From: a virus
Virus record (IMG/VR): IMGVR_UViG_3300025311_000014
Coordinates: 1-30,675 of that record
Reading direction: 5' to 3' (one strand)
Length of the DNA stretch: 30,675 nt
Part shown: piece by piece, positions 1 to 5,084 of the stretch
Position numbering within the stretch: the stretch's first letter is position 1
Layout: the number at the start of each line of letters is the position of its first letter
Made by a program: the position numbers and the translations under genes
The notes under the pieces: generated by a model
What the model saw: only the letters and a program-made list of their open reading frames with translations
The model's database searches: none
What the model was told of the DNA's origin: nothing

Positions 1-19
1 TGCCGCCCGCACAAACGCC

Positions 20-109
20 GGAAGCGTGGCAGAGCGGTTGAATGCAACGGTCTTGAAAACCGTCGAAGGGGAGACTCTTCCGTGAGTTCGAATCTCACCG
101 CTTCCGCCA
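20..109 (+). tRNA. tRNA-Ser (anticodon UGA), attachment gene
   Basis: A complete class II tRNA can be folded by eye. The acceptor stem pairs GGAAGCG (from 20) with CGCTTCC (ending 105), then G106 and an encoded CCA (107-109). The anticodon stem ACGGT/ACCGT (47-51/59-63) closes the loop CTTGAAA with TGA at 54-56. A long variable arm follows and the T arm contains GTTCGAATC. The 90-base length and long variable arm fit tRNA-Ser. The gene is intact and its 3' end faces a phage integrase, the usual arrangement where a prophage has integrated into the tRNA 3' half and restored it. The exact att core cannot be set because the right end of the prophage is outside the window. Confidence 0.97.
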
Positions 110-164
110 TCTAAGATACTGTTCTGAAAGGGTTTTTAAATCGATACGCCCCACAGGGGAGCGA

Positions 165-183
165 TTTGGGAACATTTTGGGAA
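165..183. repeat. Direct repeats, candidate integrase arm-type sites
   Basis: TTTGGGAA occurs twice (165-172 and 176-183), 11 bases apart, about one helical turn, between the tRNA 3' end and the integrase gene. Paired repeats in this place are typical of the arm sites bound by the N-terminal domain of tyrosine integrases. The assignment is inferred from position and spacing only. The rest of the interval 110-229 shows no gene. Confidence 0.45.
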
Positions 184-195
184 TGGAAGGGTAAT

Positions 196-220
196 TGAGA
201 GGCCCATTGCAGGCCTCTCA
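196..220 (-). terminator. Hairpin after int, weak terminator candidate
   Basis: A 9-bp perfect inverted repeat (196-204 with 212-220, loop of 7) lies just past the integrase stop codon. On the minus strand it is followed by CAATTACCC, so the U tract is poor and termination may be inefficient or need Rho. Confidence 0.4.
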
Positions 221-229
221 GGCGTGGAT

Positions 230-1399
230 CTACTCCAGGTTCAACGCCTTGTTCAGGATGCCGACGAAGTCTGGCCCATCCCCGCTGATCCACGTCGCAT
301 AGTGCTTGAAGATCATGGCCGTCGACGTGTGTCCCATCTGCTCGGCGATCCACTCAGGCGTAGCCAGTCCGCTGGTTAGCATCTGGCTGGCGAACGTATG
401 CCGGCACTGATTCGGCCCACGCGGCCGCAAACCAGCATTTTTCAAGTGAACCTTCCACCAGCCGTTGCGCAGGGTGTCGGATGTTGAATACGCCTGGCCG
501 CTCGCCGTGTTGTGGAATACGAAGCGCACGGTCTGTTTGCGCCGGGTACGGTTGTCCCGGTCGATGACCTCGATTTCAACTGGCGGCAAGTTCTCGGTGT
601 GCCTGGCCTGTTCCTGCAATGCCCGAAGGGCTGGGGCCAGCAGTTTCAGGGTACGTGTTGAGCGCCGCGTCTTGGTCACCTTGTACTGGCTGCGCACTCG
701 AGCACGTCGGAACGTCACCGTTCCCGCCTTGAGGTCGACATCTTCCCAGGCCAGCGCCATTGCCTCGCTCACCCGGGGGCCGCTCCAGAGCATGAAACGG
801 ATCAAATTGATTTCCTGAACCCGGCTGCTCTCAGTGTCGAGCAGCGTATTGATTTCCGCCCTGGTGAACGGATCCGGCGCCTCGGCGTCTGGGAGGGTGA
901 TGACGATGCCATCGGTTGGGTCGTGCGCCGTTTTGTTACGGGTGCGGTACAGGCGGAAGATCTGCCGCAGGTTGCTGACGATCTCGCGCACTGTCTTGTT
1001 GTGCAATTTGGCCATCAGCTCGTTCTGCACCCACCCTTGCAGGTCCAAATGATCGATTTGATCAGCCTGAAAATTCGCCCACTTCGGTCGTATATGGTTT
1101 TCCACTCGGCTCGTATAGCCACGAAAGCCACTGGCCGCGATCTGGTTGCGCTTGATGTCCAACCACAGATCGATGTAATGCCCCAGCGTGTTGGTCTTGA
1201 CCTTGGGCGACTCCGGAAAGTGCCGCGCATAGCTGAACGTGCCCGCCTTGATCTCGTAATTGATGGTGCCGGCGATGCGCTCGGCGTTGGCGATGTTCTG
1301 CGGGCTGGCATCGCCCGGCATTGCCTCCCGGCACAACTCGCCCTGGTACCTGAAATACACCCGCACGCGGTTGCCGCGCACTTCAACTCCATCGGCCAT
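230..1399 (-). CDS. int: Phage integrase, tyrosine recombinase
   Basis: Site-specific recombinase that would insert and, with other factors, excise the prophage at the adjacent tRNA-Ser. The 389-residue product has an N-terminal arm-binding region (about 1-60, VRGNRVRVYFRYQG), a core-binding domain (about 65-165) and a C-terminal catalytic domain. Visible catalytic residues are R209 in WSGPRVSE, R333 in NQCRHTFAS, H357 in MGHTS and the nucleophile Y367 in FKHYATW. The first histidine of the HxxR box is replaced by N330, a substitution tolerated in this group. Start: ATG at 1399 has GGGGA five bases upstream; an in-frame GTG at 1411 would add four residues and lies in that ribosome-binding site. 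The gene converges on the tRNA, as expected for a tRNA-integrated prophage, and is separated by a terminator from the early operon, so it probably has its own expression. Confidence 0.95.
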   Translation of the reverse strand: MADGVEVRGNRVRVYFRYQGELCREAMPGDASPQNIANAERIAGTINYEIKAGTFSYARHFPESPKVKTNTLGHYIDLWLDIKRNQIAASGFRGYTSRVENHIRPKWANFQADQIDHLDLQGWVQNELMAKLHNKTVREIVSNLRQIFRLYRTRNKTAHDPTDGIVITLPDAEAPDPFTRAEINTLLDTESSRVQEINLIRFMLWSGPRVSEAMALAWEDVDLKAGTVTFRRARVRSQYKVTKTRRSTRTLKLLAPALRALQEQARHTENLPPVEIEVIDRDNRTRRKQTVRFVFHNTASGQAYSTSDTLRNGWWKVHLKNAGLRPRGPNQCRHTFASQMLTSGLATPEWIAEQMGHTSTAMIFKHYATWISGDGPDFVGILNKALNLE

Positions 1400-1439
1400 C
1401 TGCGTCCCCACGCTATTGCAAAAATCCAGCTTACTGGCC

Positions 1440-1467
1440 GGAAAAGAAAAGGCCCGTTGCCGGGCCT
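1440..1467 (-). terminator. Intrinsic terminator of the leftward early operon
   Basis: AGGCCCG (1450-1456) pairs with CGGGCCT (1461-1467) across a TTGC loop. On the minus strand the stem is followed by TTTTCTTTTC. It lies between the last small early gene and int, so early transcripts would mostly end here before reaching int. Confidence 0.75.
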
Positions 1468-1495
1468 AGAGGTTTGTTGTGATTTTTCTAGGTGT

Positions 1496-1795
1496 TCAGT
1501 CAGGCGTCCGGCTTGTGGCATCGATAAGGCGCAGCACGTCCGCCAGCCTGACCAGGCTGTCGCCGCGACCTATCGTGCAGCCGGCCCGGCGATGCACCGC
1601 GACAACTTCCAGGCTACGCAGAGTGGCCGGCAGTTGGCGCCAGGCGTTCGCGTCCAGGCGCCGCTGCAGCTCCTCGCTCAGGCGCTGCTTTTCCATCCGC
1701 ACCTCGCGCATACGGCCGGCGCATGGCTCTACCTGGTACCGGTGAACGCGGCCATCATCGCCACATACGTTCAGGCAATCGCACTGCTCAGCCAT
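1496..1795 (-). CDS. Small conserved-type phage protein, unknown function
   Basis: The 99-residue product starts MAEQCDCLNVCGDDG and carries a cysteine cluster near the N-terminus (C5, C7, C11, then C25), which suggests a small metal site or knuckle, followed by a charged, probably helical segment (REVRMEKQRLSEELQRR). No catalytic motif is visible and I do not recognise the family with certainty. The ATG at 1795 is chosen because GGAGGT lies five bases upstream and because it overlaps the stop of the preceding gene (ATGGCTGA), a translational-coupling layout. A longer reading from 1825 lacks such a site. It is the last gene of the leftward early operon, before the terminator near 1450. Confidence 0.75.
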   Translation of the reverse strand: MAEQCDCLNVCGDDGRVHRYQVEPCAGRMREVRMEKQRLSEELQRRLDANAWRQLPATLRSLEVVAVHRRAGCTIGRGDSLVRLADVLRLIDATSRTPD

Positions 1796-2030
1796 GCTGC
1801 ACCTCCAGTTCCTGACGGTCGGCACGGCGCAGCATGGCTAGCGCGTTGAGATAGGCACGCCGATCGCTCGGCGTGCTGCTGGTGAAGATGAAGGGCCGCC
1901 CGGGTTTGGAAAATCGCAGGTGGCCACCGTTGGTGCGCGAGGCTGACCAGCCAGCCGTCCAGGCGTAAGCGAACAGCGGAAAGGCGGACTTGCCAAATCG
2001 GCGGGGCTGAGTGATGACGATCTCGGTCAT
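1788..2030 (-). CDS. Small phage protein, unknown function
   Basis: 80 residues beginning MTEIVITQPRRFGKSAFPLF. The middle, with GGHLRFSKPGRPFIF and TPSDRRAYLNALAMLRR, looks like a small alpha/beta fold, vaguely like double-stranded-RNA-binding or HicA-type domains, but the HicA catalytic histidine context is not convincing and no antitoxin neighbour is present. ATG 2030 has GGAGGT six bases upstream and overlaps the methyltransferase stop as ATGA. The open frame continues upstream to 2303, but that part is shadow sequence of the methyltransferase. Its coupling to the methyltransferase suggests co-expression, not necessarily shared function. Confidence 0.75.
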   Translation of the reverse strand: MTEIVITQPRRFGKSAFPLFAYAWTAGWSASRTNGGHLRFSKPGRPFIFTSSTPSDRRAYLNALAMLRRADRQELEVQHG

Positions 2031-3712
2031 GGCCGCACCTCCAGCTGGCTGACGCTCAGCCCAACCGCCACCGGGCGCACCCAGATCGGCATGCTGTTGA
2101 GCATGAAGGTCTCGCCGGCGCCGGCGAGCAGCAGGGTGGTGCCCATGACGTGGGCGATCGCTTCGGCGGCGGATGGCGGTACCGCGTTGCCGATCCTCTC
2201 GCGCCAGGCCTGGTCGCTGAGGCCGTCCAGTTCCAGTTGATCCTCTGGATCTACCAGTGATTGCAGTGCAGCCAGCTCCAGGGTGGTGAACGGACGGTGC
2301 CAAGTGCCATCCAGCGAGCGGATGACGCAGGTCAGGCGTTCATTCGCCGCCGGCATGCGTGGATCTGCTACAGACCAGCGGCCGTTGTCGTGGCAGGCGC
2401 TGGCCGATACCGCGCCGGCGGCCTGGTCGAAGCCGACCACACCGTAGTGGCCTCCGGTCAGGTAGGCGTCGCCTTTCTCTTTAGCCATGCCCGGGCGTGG
2501 ATCTTGAACTGCAAACGCGCCCTGGCCGGTGGTGCTGCCAGAGATTACGGTGCGGCAGACTCCTTCCCACTTGGCCACGTTGTACTTGCCATGACCAATG
2601 CCAGTGTCTCGCGGATCAGCCACCGCAAATTGTCCCTGCCCAGGTGAGCACTGGCTGGGGATTGTTCCCGATGTTTGATCCCAGCGGCGAACCCCGTACT
2701 GCTGGCCATGGTTCCAGTCTGCTGACTGGGCATAGCGCGGATCGGCGACCGAGAACGCGCCATTGGTTGGGCTGGAGCGGCCGGCGACGGTGCCGGCGGT
2801 GTCGCGCCAGTCGTGCACGCCCAGGTAGCCGGCGCGGTACTCCGGCACGATGATCAGGTCGCGCAGGTAACCATCCTCGATCGCCAGCTCGTTGAGCGAA
2901 CGCCAGTCCTTACCAGCCGTGACCAGGGCGAGGCGCACCCAGGTTTTCCACTGCAGGGCTGGTACCCGATGCATCGGCCCTGCGGCATCGATATCGCCGG
3001 CCAGCGGCATGCGGCCGAGGATGTCGCCGACGGCGCGCAGGGTCTTTTTCTCCGGTTCGTAGAGGAACGGCGGCACCTTCTCGACATGACGGGCGACCAG
3101 CAGGAAGCGCTTGCGGCTCTGCGCCAGACCTCCTATCACGCCGCAGTCGTGGGTGGTTTCGGCCACGGCGTAACCGTAGAAGGCGAGCAACTTGCCGATC
3201 TGGTCGAGCAGGTGACGGCCCCGGGTGGCCAGGCGCGGGACGTTCTCGAAGACGATCAGCGATACCGGGTTGTGCTTCCAGGCCTCACACATCAGCCAGA
3301 CACAGCGCAGAGTCAGTTCGTTGAGCGCCTGGTATTTCGGAGTAAGGCTCATGGTTTCCGAGAGCAAACCGCTCGCGCCCTTACAGGGGCTGCTGATAAA
3401 CACCGCGTCCGGATCACCGTTCTGTGCAGCGCGGCGGATGTCGTTTGGCGTTGCTTCGCGCCAGCCGGCAGGCGGCTCGACGCCGTGAAAGCGGGTGTAC
3501 TGGTCACGGGTGAATAGATCGAGCAGGGTGCCGGGTACGCCTGCAAGGCGCTGGAAGTCTCGCAAGCCGGCCGGGTCGACGTCGATCCCGCCCAGGCATT
3601 GCCACTCGGCCTGCATGGTGCCGACTATCGGCTTGGCACGGTTGAAGCCTTTGGCACCACCGCCGAGGCCGCAGCAGAAGTGGAAGTGCTTGAGGATGCG
3701 TTTAGCGAGCAT
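2027..3712 (-). CDS. Orphan DNA (cytosine-5-) methyltransferase with repeat insert
   Basis: Transfers a methyl group from S-adenosylmethionine to C5 of cytosine in a DNA target. The 561-residue protein has the ordered motifs of this family: motif I FCCGLGGG (12-19), motif IV with catalytic C110 in SSPCKG, motif VI ENVPR (156-160), motif VIII QSRKRF (198-203) and motif X IGNAVPP (507-513). Between VIII and X, where the target-recognition domain belongs, four units end in FSVADPR, FAVADPR, FAVQDPR and WSVADPR (about residues 295-452). No restriction endonuclease is nearby, so it is an orphan enzyme, probably protecting phage DNA from host restriction or altering regulation. ATG 3712 has AAGGGG about eight bases upstream and overlaps the preceding gene by 11 bases. 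The target sequence cannot be predicted from sequence. Confidence 0.92.
   Translation of the reverse strand: MLAKRILKHFHFCCGLGGGAKGFNRAKPIVGTMQAEWQCLGGIDVDPAGLRDFQRLAGVPGTLLDLFTRDQYTRFHGVEPPAGWREATPNDIRRAAQNGDPDAVFISSPCKGASGLLSETMSLTPKYQALNELTLRCVWLMCEAWKHNPVSLIVFENVPRLATRGRHLLDQIGKLLAFYGYAVAETTHDCGVIGGLAQSRKRFLLVARHVEKVPPFLYEPEKKTLRAVGDILGRMPLAGDIDAAGPMHRVPALQWKTWVRLALVTAGKDWRSLNELAIEDGYLRDLIIVPEYRAGYLGVHDWRDTAGTVAGRSSPTNGAFSVADPRYAQSADWNHGQQYGVRRWDQTSGTIPSQCSPGQGQFAVADPRDTGIGHGKYNVAKWEGVCRTVISGSTTGQGAFAVQDPRPGMAKEKGDAYLTGGHYGVVGFDQAAGAVSASACHDNGRWSVADPRMPAANERLTCVIRSLDGTWHRPFTTLELAALQSLVDPEDQLELDGLSDQAWRERIGNAVPPSAAEAIAHVMGTTLLLAGAGETFMLNSMPIWVRPVAVGLSVSQLEVRP
2357..2830 (-). repeat. Four degenerate repeats in the methyltransferase recognition region
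   Basis: The encoded protein contains four units of about 30-45 residues (approximately residues 295-326, 339-368, 377-406, 423-452). Each has a YGV/YNV-like start, a W/F-D/E pair, a GTV/RTV/GAV core, a short Gly-rich turn and a closing [F/W][S/A]V[A/Q]DPR. The units are diverged at DNA level, which points to old duplications under protein-level selection. Confidence 0.8.
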
Positions 3713-3917
3713 AACGGCGCCCCTTGGCTGCTTTCGCAGCCTTCTCGGCCAGGGTGGTTTCCCACTCGGCGGCTTTGAGTTTCTGGCGCAGGCGGCTGCA
3801 GGCTTGGTGCTTGCGGGTGGAGCGGGCTTTGCCGCAGATGTCGCAGATGCTCGGCAGGCTCAGGCGATGGCTGGCCAGCGGTGGGCGAGTGCGGTCGGTG
3901 GTGGTTGGGTTAGGCAC
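3702..3917 (-). CDS. Small zinc-binding-like phage protein
   Basis: 71 residues. CDICGKARSTRKHQAC (residues 25-40) has two closely spaced cysteines and a downstream H/C pair, resembling a small zinc knuckle. The flanks are basic, and the C-terminus is lysine/alanine-rich and probably helical. A role in nucleic-acid binding is possible but not shown. The GTG start at 3917 is supported by GGAGG six bases upstream and by an 8-base overlap with the DUF2528 gene. The 3' end overlaps the methyltransferase start by 11 bases, so the genes are likely translationally coupled. Confidence 0.75.
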   Translation of the reverse strand: MPNPTTTDRTRPPLASHRLSLPSICDICGKARSTRKHQACSRLRQKLKAAEWETTLAEKAAKAAKGRRYAR

Positions 3918-4380
3918 TGGCCACCTCCTCGACCTGCAGGCTGTCGAAGTCCAGCGTCTCTACGCAGGCCGCGATGCAGCGAATGCCGCACCTGCCGAAA
4001 GGATTTCCGTCTTCGGTGCCGCCCCAGCCTTCTTCGTTATGCACATCTGCCGTCCAAAACGGCCCAGGGTTCTCGCCGGTAATCGGGTTGCCGGTTCTTT
4101 CGCTGAACTCTGCACCGCCTTGGGTGAGCATGGTGTTGATCATCACCTGGCCGAACAAGCGAATCACTGTCCGGACAACGTCGCCGTTTTCTTCATCGAG
4201 GCGGTCGTCTGAGCTGCTCCAGAACTCGTTGATCATCGTGGCCATTTCAACTGTAAGTAATTCGTGGTTCACCTCAAGCGTCACCTTGTCGTCGCTGAAC
4301 TGCTCGGAAACGGTGTATCGCTTGATATTGGTGGCGGTGGTAGCCTCTACGCTGCCGCCTTGGGGTTGATTCACTTGCAT
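3910..4380 (-). CDS. DUF2528-like phage protein
   Basis: 156 residues resembling the DUF2528 family of Pseudomonas phage proteins as I remember it: IKRYTVSEQFSDDKVTLEV, EFWSSSDDRLDE, VVRTVIRLFGQV, then NEEGWGG and FGRCGIRCIAA near the C-terminus. Function unknown; the protein looks soluble and acidic. Translation starts at ATG 4380 behind AAAGGAG at ideal spacing. This start region is one of three near-identical leaders in the operon (others at 4870-4892 and 5037-5060). Upstream of it is a hairpin that would be a terminator only for rightward transcription. Confidence 0.8.
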   Translation of the reverse strand: MQVNQPQGGSVEATTATNIKRYTVSEQFSDDKVTLEVNHELLTVEMATMINEFWSSSDDRLDEENGDVVRTVIRLFGQVMINTMLTQGGAEFSERTGNPITGENPGPFWTADVHNEEGWGGTEDGNPFGRCGIRCIAACVETLDFDSLQVEEVASA

Positions 4381-4400
4381 GGTGCTTCTCCTTTGGGGTG
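4375..4400 (-). promoter_or_regulatory. Repeated translation leader, copy 1
   Basis: On the minus strand, CACCCCAAAGGAGAAGCACC directly precedes the start ATGCA. The same block, with strong Shine-Dalgarno AAAGGAG, recurs before the next two genes upstream. The identity extends over non-coding bases, so it is a duplicated leader and not just a shared ribosome-binding consensus. Confidence 0.75.
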
Positions 4401-4403
4401 GTT

Positions 4404-4442
4404 GGCGTCGAGGGGTTGCAGCCCCTCGGCGCCTCTTTTTTT
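4404..4442 (+). terminator. Strong rightward-oriented intrinsic terminator inside the leftward operon
   Basis: GGCGTCGAGGGG (4404-4415) pairs with CCCCTCGGCGCC (4422-4433) through 12 base pairs including one T-G wobble, around TTGCAG, followed by TCTTTTTTT (4434-4442). In the leftward, coding direction the stem has the A run before it and no U run after it, so it should not stop the operon. It would stop antisense transcription. A degenerate copy (GGGTTGCAGCCC, then GTTTCTT) is near 5072-5095. Confidence 0.6.
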
Positions 4443-4456
4443 GCCGGTTTTCCCGG

Positions 4457-4876
4457 TCACTTCACGCGGATTTTCTTGCCGCCTTCCAGCACATACAGGT
4501 TCACGTCGGCCAGGCTGTATTGGCCGCCCACCCCACCCTTGACCACATAGCCATCGCTGGCCTCGCGGATGCGCACCTTGAACGGGTAGCCGTAGCCCTG
4601 GTTGCGGCACCACTCTGCCTGGTGGGCGTATTTGCTCGATTTCTTGATCTCGGCGTAGAGTTGCTGGCCGACAGGGCGCCGGCCGTGCGGGCCATGAGCC
4701 GCCTCAAACCCCTCCCAACGTGCATGGGTGTTCGGGTCTGCATAGCCGGTGTCTTCGACGTTGCGTTGAACCGGCCAGTCCCTCGACTGGGCCAGATCCT
4801 CAAACGCGAACAGCAGGTCAAGATCCGATAGCGTGGTTGTGGGCGCGGCGCAGCTTCCGATGCGGGTGCTTTGCAT
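4457..4876 (-). CDS. Hypothetical phage protein
   Basis: 139 residues starting MQSTRIGSCAAPTTTLSDLD. It contains an acidic/aromatic central part (RWEGFEAAHGPHGRRPVGQQ, AEWCRNQGYGYPFKVRI) and a C-terminal half that reads like beta strands ending in basic KKIRVK. I recognise no family and see no signal peptide or membrane segment. The ATG at 4876 has the second copy of the repeated AAAGGAG leader. It sits between the 47-residue membrane peptide and the DUF2528 gene in the early operon. Confidence 0.75.
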   Translation of the reverse strand: MQSTRIGSCAAPTTTLSDLDLLFAFEDLAQSRDWPVQRNVEDTGYADPNTHARWEGFEAAHGPHGRRPVGQQLYAEIKKSSKYAHQAEWCRNQGYGYPFKVRIREASDGYVVKGGVGGQYSLADVNLYVLEGGKKIRVK

Positions 4877-4892
4877 GGTGCTTCTCCTTTGG
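4870..4892 (-). promoter_or_regulatory. Repeated translation leader, copy 2
   Basis: CCAAAGGAGAAGCACC followed by ATGCAAA on the minus strand, matching the other two copies through the Shine-Dalgarno and start codon. This copy diverges further upstream (CCACCGCC instead of CACCCC) and lacks the TTGCAG hairpin. Confidence 0.7.
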
Positions 4893-4899
4893 CGGTGGG

Positions 4900-5043
4900 T
4901 TAGTGGGCGAGGGCCAGCAGCAGGTCAGGCACCTGGCTGGCGATGGCCACCAGCGCCACCAGGGCGACGGCGCTGCCGATCAGGGTGAGGGCGAATTCCA
5001 GCCCGCTGGGTTCGTTGTCGTGGTCGTTGTCGTGGGTTTGCAT
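4900..5043 (-). CDS. 47-residue single-pass membrane peptide
   Basis: The hydrophilic N-terminus (MQTHDNDHDNEPSG, rich in Asp/His) is followed by one long hydrophobic stretch (about residues 17-46, LTLIGSAVALVALVAIA then QVPDLLLALAH). It is a predicted one-pass inner-membrane peptide of unknown role; superinfection exclusion or modulation of a host membrane protein would be guesses. ATG 5043 is fixed by the third copy of the repeated AAAGGAG leader. The open frame extends upstream to 5109 without a comparable site. Confidence 0.7.
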   Translation of the reverse strand: MQTHDNDHDNEPSGLEFALTLIGSAVALVALVAIASQVPDLLLALAH

Positions 5044-5060
5044 GGTGCTTCTCCTTTGGG
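5037..5060 (-). promoter_or_regulatory. Repeated translation leader, copy 3
   Basis: CACCCCAAAGGAGAAGCACC then ATGCAAA on the minus strand, identical to copy 1 across the leader. As in copy 1, a GGGTTGCAGCCC hairpin core lies 15-25 bases further upstream, so copies 1 and 3 share a larger duplicated block. Confidence 0.75.
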
Positions 5061-5084
5061 GTGATCGCGTGCGGGTTGCAGCCC

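Noticed and set aside
1788-2030. HicA-type toxin of a toxin-antitoxin pair
   Set aside because: Only a loose fold-level resemblance in GGHLRFSKPG; the catalytic histidine context is weak and no HicB-like partner is adjacent.
2027-3712. Restriction-modification system around the methyltransferase
   Set aside because: No endonuclease motif or gene of suitable size is adjacent; neighbours are small early-operon proteins. It is treated as an orphan methyltransferase.
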